Counted from the first letter of the stretch, positions 5,700 through 13,327 are shown. The stretch: 13,529 bases of DNA from DATKDU01 sp035512595 (GCA_035512595.1 DATKDU010000239.1:1-13529); one strand, 5' to 3'. Made by a program: numbers and translations. Notes: generated by a model not told the origin, from the letters alone.

Positions 5700-7157
5700 C
5701 TAACCGAACAGCTCCATCACCGGCTTTCCGCCATCGACGACGTACACCGGCCGGCCGGTGGCGTCGGGAATCTGCAACTGGTGATCGATTCCCAGGGCGT
5801 GGTAAATCGTGGCCGCCAGGTCTTCGGGCTTGACCGGGTTATCGATCGGATAAGCCGCCTGCTTGTCGCTGCCGCCGTAGGTGATGCCGCCGCGAATGCC
5901 GCCGCCGGCGACAACCGCGGGAAAGAGGGTGCTCCAGTGACCGCGGCCCCAGGTGGCGTTGGCTGCCGGCGTGCGTCCCATCTCGCCGAGACAGACGACG
6001 AGCGTCTCGTCCAAGAGGCCGCGCTGATCGAGATCGGTCAGTAGCGATGAGAGCGCCTTGTCGAGCGACGGCAGCAAGAACTTCTGCACGTCATTGCTGT
6101 GAATGTGCGAATCCCAGCTATAGCCATCGACGGCGTCGTAATGGACGGTGACGTACTTCGCCCCCGCCTGAACCAGCCGCCGCGCGAGGAGCACCGACTG
6201 GCCGAACAAGTTGCGGCCGTACTTGTCGCGCAGCTCCGGCGGCTCGCTCTTGATGTCGAGGGCCTGGCGCGTTTCGGCGCTCGTGGCCAGCGACCAGGCC
6301 CGCTGGTTGAGCTTGTCGAGCGCCTCGATCGACTTCGACTGCGCTTTGGCCTTCACCTCGTCGTCAAACTGGGCCAGCAAGGTGCGTCGCCGATCCAGTC
6401 GGTCGAGCGTCAACTCCGGCGGCAGCTTCAGCCCCTGGATCTGGTAAGTCAGATCTTCGTCCGTGCAGTCCCGGAAATACGGATTGTCTTTCTTGTCCCG
6501 TTTACCGATCTGCGTCGTCAACGGATCGTATCCGCGGCCCAGCCAGCCGGCATATTCGCCGGGTCGGACGAGCTGCGTTGAGTAATTTTGCAGCGCCCCG
6601 AGAAAATTCGGCGTCACCACATACGCCGGCATTCCCTCGCGAACTTCGATTCCGCCGCGCTGGCGAACGTACTCGACGACCGAGCCGATCGACGGCCAGT
6701 CGCGGGGCGTGGCATTGAATCCGCCGCCGATGGGAATTTGCCACGGATGGCCGGTCTGGATGTAATGCCCCGCCGTACTGTGGTCGTTGTAGCTGTGCGT
6801 CATCGAGCGGATGACGCAAAACTTGTCGCTGACGGCGGCGAGCCCCGGCAGATGCTCGCTGATGAGGAGCCCCGGCGTTTTGCATCCGATCGGCCTATAC
6901 GGCCCGCGAATCTTTTCGGGCGCATCGGGCTTGAGGTCGAACGTCTCGAGCTGGCTCGGCCCGCCGAAGAGACAAAGGAAGATGACCGATTTGGCGCGGG
7001 GCGCGTGCGTCTTGATCGGCGGGATTTCGGCGGCTTGCGCCTGGGCGGAGAAGAGCTTCGGCAGGGTCATACCGAACAAACCGGCTCCGGCTGCTTGAAG
7101 CAAGGTCCGCCGGGTCCAGCCAAAATTCTGCCGCTCCCTTCGCACCACGCGTAGCAT
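5700..7157 (-). CDS. Tat-exported DUF1501 protein
   Basis: A 485-residue protein with a twin-arginine signal: TRRTLLQAAGAG around R16-R17, then a hydrophobic stretch ending at AQAQAAE. The mature part follows the DUF1501 pattern, a branch of the alkaline phosphatase/sulfatase superfamily widespread in Planctomycetota. It shows LFGGPSQLETFD (about 64-75) followed by PEKIRGPY, the HSYNDHSTAGHY segment, YSWDSHIHSND with likely metal ligands, and LGEMGRTP followed by WGRGHW near the C-terminus. A hydrolase role on a periplasmic substrate is usually assumed, but no substrate is known. DUF1501 genes often sit beside DUF1549/DUF1553 cytochrome-type genes; here it stands alone, divergent from the metal-efflux operon. 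The ATG at 7155-7157 has GGGAGA about 7-12 bases upstream. Confidence 0.92.
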   Translation of the reverse strand: MLRVVRRERQNFGWTRRTLLQAAGAGLFGMTLPKLFSAQAQAAEIPPIKTHAPRAKSVIFLCLFGGPSQLETFDLKPDAPEKIRGPYRPIGCKTPGLLISEHLPGLAAVSDKFCVIRSMTHSYNDHSTAGHYIQTGHPWQIPIGGGFNATPRDWPSIGSVVEYVRQRGGIEVREGMPAYVVTPNFLGALQNYSTQLVRPGEYAGWLGRGYDPLTTQIGKRDKKDNPYFRDCTDEDLTYQIQGLKLPPELTLDRLDRRRTLLAQFDDEVKAKAQSKSIEALDKLNQRAWSLATSAETRQALDIKSEPPELRDKYGRNLFGQSVLLARRLVQAGAKYVTVHYDAVDGYSWDSHIHSNDVQKFLLPSLDKALSSLLTDLDQRGLLDETLVVCLGEMGRTPAANATWGRGHWSTLFPAVVAGGGIRGGITYGGSDKQAAYPIDNPVKPEDLAATIYHALGIDHQLQIPDATGRPVYVVDGGKPVMELFG

Positions 7158-7201
7158 GATCGTCTCCCAGCGTCAAAGTCTCGCCAAACGACCCCTCTCC
7201 A

Positions 7202-7230
7202 AACATATCGGCGATTTTTGATGATTGCAA
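7202..7230 (-). promoter_or_regulatory. Candidate promoter of the DUF1501 gene
   Basis: On the minus strand, TTGCAA (7225-7230) and TATGTT (7202-7207) are spaced by 17 bases. Each matches four of six consensus positions. Transcription would start near 7195, giving a leader of about 40 nt. Confidence 0.35.
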
Positions 7231-7250
7231 CAGAGTTCGCCCCTTTGACG

Positions 7251-7278
7251 TTGACCCTGGATGCCAGTACCCCATAAT
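7251..7278 (+). promoter_or_regulatory. Candidate sigma70-like promoter of the metal-efflux operon
   Basis: TTGACC (7251-7256) and CATAAT (7273-7278) are separated by 16 bases. Each matches the consensus at five of six positions, the best pair I found in the window. The predicted start near 7285 leaves about 27 nt before the ATG at 7312. Metal-responsive promoters recognised by MerR-type regulators usually have longer spacers (19-20 bases), so the 16-base spacing gives no sign of that kind of control. Confidence 0.5.
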
Positions 7279-7311
7279 TGCGGGTGGATCGATTCACTTT
7301 GGTCAAATGTC

Positions 7312-7746
7312 ATGCTCCGCTGCGTTCTCATTGCGACCCTTGCCGCGTCCCAGGGATTTTCCTCCCTGGGCGGAGCGATCCTCTGTCTGCATGCCGACGG
7401 GGGGTTTTGCCTCGAAAGGGAAGGGACCGAGTGCTGCGTCCATCCAGAGACGCCGACGGTTAGCGATTGCTGCGCCATGGATGCCAAGAGCGGCGCCAGA
7501 CACGACGGCCTGAGCCGCCATTCTTCCTGCGACTGCACGCACGTGGCGATCGAGGCCGATCCGCTGCTCGCCGTCCGGCGAGTCGAAGCAGACCCTTCGC
7601 ACGGCGGCAGCGGCGATTGCGGATTGCAGATTGCGGATTGCGGAATTGAGGTTCAATCTGCAATCCGCAATCTGAAATCCACAATCGACTACACGGGGGC
7701 ACATGCGGCCCTGTCGTTTCTTGAGCCGGTCAGGCTGCGCTGCTAG
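7312..7746 (+). CDS. Small Cys-rich exported protein leading a metal-efflux operon
   Basis: A 144-residue protein of no named family. Residues 1-24 look like a signal peptide (MLRCVLIATLAA, then SLGGAIL). The mature part is rich in Cys and His, including C25, H27, C33, a CC pair at 41-42, H44, a CC pair at 53-54, and SSCDCTH at 71-77. This suggests a periplasmic metal-binding protein. Residues about 101-126 are encoded by a palindromic repeat (7614-7687) that keeps the frame open, after which the protein resumes with LSFLEPVRLRC. The C-terminus may therefore carry a repeat-derived insertion. The ATG at 7312 is chosen for the signal peptide and its distance to the promoter; the ribosome binding site is weak. 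The adaptor gene follows after 124 bp on the same strand. Confidence 0.6.
   Translation: MLRCVLIATLAASQGFSSLGGAILCLHADGGFCLEREGTECCVHPETPTVSDCCAMDAKSGARHDGLSRHSSCDCTHVAIEADPLLAVRRVEADPSHGGSGDCGLQIADCGIEVQSAIRNLKSTIDYTGAHAALSFLEPVRLRC
7614..7687. repeat. GATTGCGGATTGC-type palindromic repeat inside a coding sequence
   Basis: Arms 7614-7640 and 7661-7687 are reverse complements at 25 of 27 positions. The loop 7641-7660 can pair a little further (ATTGA with TCAAT). GGATTGC recurs within the left arm. The element resembles dispersed intergenic palindromes of planctomycete genomes, but here it lies within the first gene of the efflux operon. The arms read as GLQIADCGI and SAIRNLKST in that frame. 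Confidence 0.8.
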
Positions 7747-7870
7747 CTGGCGCGCCGTCCGTCGTCCCGGCCGAATCGCGCCTTGAGCCTGCGCGATCCG
7801 GCGGTCGATGTTGCGCCGTAGAAACGCACTTGCACCGTTCCCACCTGTACTTCCCACGCCGAGGTTTCCC

Positions 7871-9460
7871 ATGGCGACTTCCCTTCCCTCGACTGGCACG
7901 CGCAGCCGCGCGTCGGCAGCGCTGCAATTTTTCGCGGACACGATTCCCACCGTTGTCGTCCTGGGGCTGCTGGCCGTCATCTTGTATTTCGGCCACGAGA
8001 GCGGCTGGAAGCTGCCGAAGCTTGCCGCGCTCACCGGGACTGCCGCGAGCGACCACGACCACGAGCACGATTGGTGCGACGAGCACTCGGTCCCGGAGTC
8101 GATCTGCGTCGAGTGCCAGACCGACCTGCTCCCCAAGCCGGAGCCGCTTGGCTGGTGCAAAATCCACGGCGTGATGGAGTGCCCCGAGCACTATCCGAAC
8201 CTGTATCAGGGCAAAGGGGAGCCGCAGCTTCCCAAGTACGACACGGCCGCCGCCATCCAGCTTCGCCCGCGAGCCGAGAACAACAGCATCTCCACGCTCC
8301 ATCAGGCGCGGATCCAGTTCGCCAGCGAGGCCAGCGTCGCCAAGGCCGGCATTGACATCGCCCTCGTCGAAGAAGGGCCGATGGAAGACTCGCTCGAAGC
8401 GCACGGCGAGATCACCTTCGATCCGACCGGCGTGTCGCACGTCTCCACCCGCGCGGCTGGCACGCTGGCCAAGGTCTTCGTCGGCCTCGGCGAAAGCGTG
8501 CAGGCCGGACAGGTGCTGGCCCTCGTCGATGCGGCCGCCGTCGGCCAGGCCAAGAGCCGGCTGCTGACGGCGGTCTCCAATCTTCAGCTCGCCAAAAAGA
8601 ACGTCGAGCGGCTCGCGGCACTCCAGGACGGCATTGGCAAGCGGCAACTGCAGGAAGCGGCGGCGGCACTTCAGGCGGCGCAGATCGAACGCATCACTGG
8701 CGAGCAGGCGCTCGTGAACCTCGGCTTTGAGCTTCCCGATGGGCTAGAGCAGCGCGATCCGGCCAGGCTGGCGGACGACCTGTGGTCGCTGGGCATTCCC
8801 AGCAATCTGGCGGCCGGGCTGAATGGTCATTCGCGGTCCGCTAATTTGTTTCCCATCGTCGCGCCGCAGGACGGGGAGGTCGTCGATTTGCACGTCGTCG
8901 CCGGCGAGGTCGTGGACAGCCAGAAAACTCTGTTCAAAATTGCCGACCCGCGGCGGATGTGGCTGATGCTGCACGTGGCGCAGGAGCATGCGCCGCTCGT
9001 TCGGCCGGGCTTGGAAGTTGAATTCAAGACCGACGGCCTGGCGGCGGCGATGCAGAGCACGATCGACTGGATCAGCCCGGCGATCGACGCCGAGACCCGC
9101 ATGCTGCACGCCCGCGTGCCGATCGATAACCGCGCGCGGAAGCTCCGCGATACGACGTTTGCCGACGCACGGGTCATCCTGCGGCGCGAGCCCAATGCCC
9201 TGATCGTCCCCAAGCAGGCGGTTCACTCCACGGGGGACGGCTTTGTCATCTTCGTCCGCGACAAGAATTACTTCAGCAAGGACGCGCCCAAGCTGTTCCA
9301 CGTCCGCCAGGTGCGGCTGGGGGCCAAAAGCGACAGCCACATCGAGCTGTTGGCCGGCGGACTGCCGGGGGAAGTGATCGCGTCGCAAGGGAGCGGGGCG
9401 CTCTTGGCCCAGCTTCTCCGCGGTCAACTTGGCGAAGGGTGCGGGCACCACCACCACTAA
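7871..9460 (+). CDS. RND efflux periplasmic adaptor (CzcB/CusB-like) with N-terminal Cys/His metal-binding module
   Basis: A 529-residue membrane fusion protein that links the inner-membrane RND pump to the outer membrane and delivers metal. One membrane helix lies at about 25-40. Residues 61-109 form a Cys/His-rich module: DHDHEHDWC, then C69-x2-H72-x2-P75-x3-C79-x2-C82, and a second unit WCKIHGVMECPEH (95-107). Canonical adaptor parts follow. The first half of the lipoyl-like domain (about 188-220) has GESVQAGQVLALVD, then comes an alpha-helical hairpin (about 221-290). The second lipoyl half is APQDGEVVDLHVVAGEVV, followed by the beta-barrel and membrane-proximal parts. The protein ends in GCGHHHH, another possible metal site. 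The ATG at 7871 has GAGG 7-10 bases upstream. The pump gene follows after 183 bp, most of it a palindromic repeat. Confidence 0.92.
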   Translation: MATSLPSTGTRSRASAALQFFADTIPTVVVLGLLAVILYFGHESGWKLPKLAALTGTAASDHDHEHDWCDEHSVPESICVECQTDLLPKPEPLGWCKIHGVMECPEHYPNLYQGKGEPQLPKYDTAAAIQLRPRAENNSISTLHQARIQFASEASVAKAGIDIALVEEGPMEDSLEAHGEITFDPTGVSHVSTRAAGTLAKVFVGLGESVQAGQVLALVDAAAVGQAKSRLLTAVSNLQLAKKNVERLAALQDGIGKRQLQEAAAALQAAQIERITGEQALVNLGFELPDGLEQRDPARLADDLWSLGIPSNLAAGLNGHSRSANLFPIVAPQDGEVVDLHVVAGEVVDSQKTLFKIADPRRMWLMLHVAQEHAPLVRPGLEVEFKTDGLAAAMQSTIDWISPAIDAETRMLHARVPIDNRARKLRDTTFADARVILRREPNALIVPKQAVHSTGDGFVIFVRDKNYFSKDAPKLFHVRQVRLGAKSDSHIELLAGGLPGEVIASQGSGALLAQLLRGQLGEGCGHHHH

Positions 9461-9464
9461 CCGA

Positions 9465-9610
9465 AAATCCGAAATCCGAATTTCGAAATCCGAAACAAAT
9501 CCAAAATGCGAAAACCGAATGTTCAAATCTGGGATGAATCGTTGGTTTTCATCATTCCGACATTGGAATTTCGTGCTTGTTTCGGATTTCGAAATTCGGA
9601 TTTCGGATTT
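9465..9610. repeat. Long palindromic repeat between adaptor and pump genes
   Basis: The arms 9465-9498 and 9577-9610 are perfect 34-bp inverted repeats, built from units of the kind CGAAATCCGAA, themselves partly palindromic (GAATTTCGAAATCC). The 78-bp interior can pair further: GATGAA near 9534 with TTCATC near 9548, and AATGT near 9518 with ACATT near 9560. The element is AT-richer than its surroundings and belongs, as I recall, to a dispersed planctomycete repeat type often mis-annotated as short proteins containing SDFEIRISDF. It occupies most of the 183-bp gap between the two genes. Confidence 0.85.
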
Positions 9611-9643
9611 GACGCCAATTCGACGGTTGCGTTCGAGTGATCC

Positions 9644-12600
9644 ATGTTAAGCGCCCTCATCGACTTCTCGCTGCGTAACCGCCTGCTGGTGATCGTCGGC
9701 ACGCTGGCCGCCGTGATTGCCGGCGGCTATGCGCTGTCGCAGCTCGACATCGATGCGTTCCCCGACACCACGCCGATCCAGGTGCAGATTAACACGGTCG
9801 CCCCGGCACTGGGGCCGGAAGAAGTCGAGCGGCAGCTCACGATCCCGATCGAGCAGGCGGTCGCGGGCCTGCCCGACATCATCGAGATGCGCTCCACCTC
9901 GAAGTTCGGCCTGTCGCAGGTCGTGCTGATCTTCAAGGACGGCACCGACATTCATTTCGCCCGCAACGTGATCACCCAGCGATTGCCGACGGCCGAACTT
10001 CCGCCGGGGATCGACGCGCCGCAGCTTGGCCCCGTCTCCACCGGCCTCGGTGAAGTGCTGCACTACATCGTCACCGGCCAAGGGACCGACGTCACCGACC
10101 TGCGGACGATCCACGATTGGGTGATCCGGCCGGTGATGCGCAACGTTCCCGGCACGGCCGAGATCAACACCTGGGGAGGCTACGAAAAGCAGTATCAGAT
10201 TCGCATCGATCCTCACCGGCTGCTCAAGCACGACTTGACGTTCGAGGAAGTGCTCGCGGCAGTCGAGAAGAACAACCTCAGCGTCGGCGGCGGCAATCTC
10301 GACCAGCACGGCAGCTCGCTGCTCGTCCAGGGGGTTGGCCGCCCGGCGAACATCGAGGAGATCGAGCAGATCGTCATCAAGGCGCGGCAAGGAGTGCCAG
10401 TTCGCGTGGCCGACGTGGCCGACGTGGTGATCGGCCATGAAATCCGCCGCGGAGCGGTGACTGCCGACGGCCAAGGGGAGGTGGTCCTGGGCCTGGGCTT
10501 CATGTTGATGGGCAAGAACACTCACGAAGTCACCTGGGCGATGAAGGAGAAGCTGGCGGAAGTGCGGCAGAACCTGCCGGCCAACGTCCGCGTTACGCCG
10601 GTCTACGACCGCACGGAGCTGGTCAACTACGTCATCGACACGGTCCGCAAAAATCTGCTCGAAGGGGGCCTGCTCGTCGTCGCCGTCCTGTTCGCGTTCC
10701 TGGGCAACTTTCGGGCGGCACTCATCGTCGCCCTGGCGATTCCCCTGTCGCTGATGTTCGCCTTCTCGGGCATGTGGCGGTTCGGCATTGCCGCCAGTCT
10801 CTTGAGCCTGGGCGCCATCGACTTCGGCATGGTGGTCGATAGCAGCGTGGTGATGGTCGAAAACTGCGTGCGGCATTTGGCCCATGCGCCGCCGGGGAAG
10901 ACGCGGCTGGAGATCATTCGCGATGCGGCGGTGGAAGTCCGCAAACCGACCCTGTTCGGCGAGCTGATCATCATGATCGTCTACCTGCCGATCCTGACGC
11001 TGGAGGGGATCGAAGGAAAGCTCTTCCGGCCGATGGCGCTGACGGTCGTCTTCGCGCTGGCCGGCTCGATGCTCTTGTCGCTGACGCTGATGCCGGCACT
11101 GGCCAGCTACATCCTGCCGCGGAAGATCAAGGAGCGCGAGCCGATCCTGATGCGGATTGCCCACGCGATCCATCTGCCGATCCTCCGCTTCAGCATGCGG
11201 CACAAGCTGGCGGTGCTCGGCCTGGCGGCGTGCGTGTTGATCGTGGCGTTCGGGATGATCGCGCCGCATCTGGGCTCGGAGTTCGTGCCCAAGCTATCGG
11301 AAGGGGCGATCGTTATCGGCGTCGTGCGCTTGGCCGGGACGGACCTGGACGAATCGATCCGCTCCAACACGCAGCTCGAAAAGGCGATCCTGGCCGAGTT
11401 TCCCGACGAAGTGCAGCACGTTTGGAGCCGGATCGGTACGGCGGAAGTCGCCACCGACCCGATGGGGCTGGAGCTGACCGACGTCTTCATCACGCTCCAG
11501 CCGCGCGACCGGTGGAAGAAGGCCCGCACGCAGGACGAGCTGGTTGTCCGGATGGAGGAGCACCTCCGCGACATGCCGGGGCAGCTTCTGTCGTTCATGC
11601 AGCCGATCGAGCACCGCATGAACGAGATGGTCAGCGGCGTGCGGGCCGATCTGGGGGTTAATCTGTACGGCGACGACCTGGACGTGCTGGTCGAGAAGGG
11701 GGGCCAGATTGCCGCCATCCTCAATACAGTGCCCGGTGCGGCCGACGTTGCCGCCGAACAAATCACCGGCCAGCCCGTGCTCCAGATCAAGATCAACCAG
11801 GAGCAGATCGCCCGCTACGGCATTTCGGCGGAGTCGGTGCTCGACCTGGTCGAGGCGATCGGCGCCCGCCATGTGGGCGAGATCGTCGAGGGGCAGTATC
11901 GCTTTCCGCTGGTCATCCGGCTGCCGGATGAGTACCGCGACAGTGCGGCCGCCGTCGGCCAGATGCTGCTCGCGCAGCCCGGCGGTGAGCACATTCCCCT
12001 GTCGCGCGTGGCGTCGATCGAGCAGATCGAAGGGCCGTCCACCATTTCCCGCGAGTGGGGGCAGCGGAAGATCAACATCACGGCCAATGTTCGCGGCCGC
12101 GACCTGGGCTCGTTCGTCGCCGAAGCACGGCAAAAGGTCAGCGAGCAGGTCGCATTGCCGAGCCCGCGCTACCGGATCGAGTACGGCGGCCAGTTCGAAA
12201 ACATGCAAAGTGCCCAGCAGCGGCTGTACATCGTCGTCCCCGTGGCCCTCGGCCTGATCTTCCTGCTGCTTTACCTCACCTACAACAACCTCGTCGATGC
12301 GCTCCGCGTCTTCACCGGCATCCCCTTCGCTTGGGTCGGCGGCATTTTCGCCCTCTGGCTGCGGGACATGCCCTTTTCGATCTCGGCGGCGGTCGGCTTC
12401 ATCGCCATGTCGGGCGTGGCGGTGCTCGACGACATGATTCTCGTGTCGTACATCCGCCAACTGCGGCGGCGGGGAATGCCGCTGGATGAGGCGGTGACGA
12501 ACGCAGCGGTGACGCGGCTGCGGCCGGTGCTGATGACGACGCTGGTGGCGGCGCTCGGCTTTTTGCCGATGGCGCTGTCCGACGGCGTGGGCTCGGAGGT

Positions 12601-12784
12601 CCAGCGGCCGCTGGCGACGGTGGTGATCGGCGGCGTGATCGGCGCGATGATCATGTCGCTGCTCGTGCTGCGTGTGCTCTATGTGGTGTTTCGCTCGCCG
12701 CTGGATCGGGATCCGGTTCCAACCTCGGAGCCAACGGTCGCAGCAGCAGATCAACCTCGGGAAGAATTGGCAAGCATTTCGTAA
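9644..12784 (+). CDS. Heavy-metal efflux RND pump (CzcA-like)
   Basis: A 1046-residue inner-membrane proton/metal antiporter of the HME-RND group, of normal length. It has the duplicated RND layout: one N-terminal helix (about 13-32), a large periplasmic porter domain, helices from about 335 to 490, a second helix near 525-545, a second porter domain, and a terminal helix bundle from about 870. Early FPDTTPIQVQINT and EVERQLTIPIE are conserved family blocks. Helix IV carries D393-F-G-x3-D399-x6-E406, with the same spacing as D402/D408/E415 of CzcA, the proton relay of divalent-cation pumps. The usual GA after the second Asp is SS here. The segment TAEVATDPMG and the block PIEHRMNEMVSGVR are also closer to CzcA than to CusA, favouring Zn/Co/Cd or Ni over Cu/Ag, though this is inference. 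The ATG at 9644 has only a weak ribosome binding site. Confidence 0.93.
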   Translation: MLSALIDFSLRNRLLVIVGTLAAVIAGGYALSQLDIDAFPDTTPIQVQINTVAPALGPEEVERQLTIPIEQAVAGLPDIIEMRSTSKFGLSQVVLIFKDGTDIHFARNVITQRLPTAELPPGIDAPQLGPVSTGLGEVLHYIVTGQGTDVTDLRTIHDWVIRPVMRNVPGTAEINTWGGYEKQYQIRIDPHRLLKHDLTFEEVLAAVEKNNLSVGGGNLDQHGSSLLVQGVGRPANIEEIEQIVIKARQGVPVRVADVADVVIGHEIRRGAVTADGQGEVVLGLGFMLMGKNTHEVTWAMKEKLAEVRQNLPANVRVTPVYDRTELVNYVIDTVRKNLLEGGLLVVAVLFAFLGNFRAALIVALAIPLSLMFAFSGMWRFGIAASLLSLGAIDFGMVVDSSVVMVENCVRHLAHAPPGKTRLEIIRDAAVEVRKPTLFGELIIMIVYLPILTLEGIEGKLFRPMALTVVFALAGSMLLSLTLMPALASYILPRKIKEREPILMRIAHAIHLPILRFSMRHKLAVLGLAACVLIVAFGMIAPHLGSEFVPKLSEGAIVIGVVRLAGTDLDESIRSNTQLEKAILAEFPDEVQHVWSRIGTAEVATDPMGLELTDVFITLQPRDRWKKARTQDELVVRMEEHLRDMPGQLLSFMQPIEHRMNEMVSGVRADLGVNLYGDDLDVLVEKGGQIAAILNTVPGAADVAAEQITGQPVLQIKINQEQIARYGISAESVLDLVEAIGARHVGEIVEGQYRFPLVIRLPDEYRDSAAAVGQMLLAQPGGEHIPLSRVASIEQIEGPSTISREWGQRKINITANVRGRDLGSFVAEARQKVSEQVALPSPRYRIEYGGQFENMQSAQQRLYIVVPVALGLIFLLLYLTYNNLVDALRVFTGIPFAWVGGIFALWLRDMPFSISAAVGFIAMSGVAVLDDMILVSYIRQLRRRGMPLDEAVTNAAVTRLRPVLMTTLVAALGFLPMALSDGVGSEVQRPLATVVIGGVIGAMIMSLLVLRVLYVVFRSPLDRDPVPTSEPTVAAADQPREELASIS

Positions 12785-12804
12785 TCCCCCTCACGGAGAA
12801 GACC

Positions 12805-13212
12805 ATGTTCGTTCGCCCGCTCGCACTCGTCATTGTTTCGGCCGCCGCAATTGCCTTTGGTTTTGCCGGCTGCAACGGCCCCGCCCCTTCGACGGACGAT
12901 CACAGTCACGACGATCACGGCCACGAGGGGCACGACCATGGTCACGAAGGCCACGACCACGCCGACCACAAGGACGACCATTCGAGCACGGGCCACACCC
13001 ATGGCGAGTGGTGGTGCGGCGAGCACGGCGTCCCCGAAGGGGAATGCGGGCTGTGCAGCAGGGAGGTCGCCGCGGCACTCAAGAAAAAGGGGGACTGGTG
13101 CGAGGACCACAACCGGCCCGATTCGCAGTGCTTCGTCTGCCACCCGGAGTTGGAAGCCAAGTTCGCCGCCCGGTACGAGGCCAAGTACGGCAAAGCGCCG
13201 CCGAAGAACTAA
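12805..13212 (+). CDS. His/Cys-rich metal-binding lipoprotein
   Basis: A 135-residue protein with a lipoprotein signal peptide: hydrophobic 5-20, then FAGC with C23 as the lipidated cysteine. Residues 31-66 are almost entirely His, Asp, Gly and Glu (DHSHDDHGHEGHDHGHEGHD and onward), a typical Zn/Ni/Cu-binding tract. The rest has two copies of one motif 28 residues apart: W70-C71-x2-H74-x2-P77-x3-C81-x2-C84 and W98-C99-x2-H102-x2-P105-x3-C109-x2-C112. The adaptor encoded upstream has the same spacing at W68-C82. The gene starts 20 bp after the pump's stop, with GGAG 6-9 bases before the ATG, so it is co-transcribed with the pump. A role as periplasmic metal buffer or metallochaperone for the pump is inferred. 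Such proteins are sometimes loosely annotated as RND transporter proteins. Confidence 0.87.
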   Translation: MFVRPLALVIVSAAAIAFGFAGCNGPAPSTDDHSHDDHGHEGHDHGHEGHDHADHKDDHSSTGHTHGEWWCGEHGVPEGECGLCSREVAAALKKKGDWCEDHNRPDSQCFVCHPELEAKFAARYEAKYGKAPPKN

Positions 13213-13216
13213 TGTA

Positions 13217-13325
13217 GTACACTCGCTCCGCGAGTGTACAAGACGTCTCCCGTTGTAGAACTGCGCCGGGAATCTGAACCCATCCCCCCAACGGGTCGGT
13301 CTGGGCACTCGCGGAGCGAGTGCCC
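13217..13325. repeat. Pair of mirror-oriented ACTCGC hairpins
   Basis: Hairpin one is GTACACTCGC-TCC-GCGAGTGTAC (13217-13239). Hairpin two is GGGCACTCGC-GGA-GCGAGTGCCC (13303-13325). Their central 15 bases are reverse complements of each other, so the two units face opposite ways. Between them CCCGTTG (13249-13255) and CAACGGG (13289-13295) form a further inverted repeat, so the whole 109 bp is nested. The unit resembles the dispersed CACTCGCTCCGCGAGTG repeat of planctomycetes. It fills the gap between the convergent lipoprotein and Uma2 genes and may stabilise or end both transcripts, although no T-tract follows. Confidence 0.8.
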
Positions 13326-13327
13326 TA

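Noticed and set aside
5512..5703. A 63-codon plus-strand frame over the putative small RNA
   Set aside because: No ribosome binding site, no recognisable product, and it is crossed by two hairpins and a terminator.
7614..7687. Direct GGATTGC units as a possible CRISPR or tandem repeat array
   Set aside because: The units are 7-13 bases long, adjacent without spacers, and arranged as one palindrome. No repeat-spacer periodicity exists anywhere in the window.
9449..9460. Four His codons at the end of the adaptor looking like a purification tag
   Set aside because: The context is chromosomal, the surrounding protein is a native metal adaptor, and there is no linker, vector sequence or full six-His tag.
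9429..9650. A 73-codon plus-strand frame between adaptor and pump
   Set aside because: It is mostly the translation of the 9465-9610 palindromic repeat (SDFEIRISDL-type product), a well-known source of false genes.
9647..12754. Two very long open frames (about 540 and 486 codons) on the strand opposite the pump gene
   Set aside because: They are rich in His, Arg, Asp and Gln, resemble no protein family, and follow from the GC-rich third positions of the pump gene, which is clearly real.
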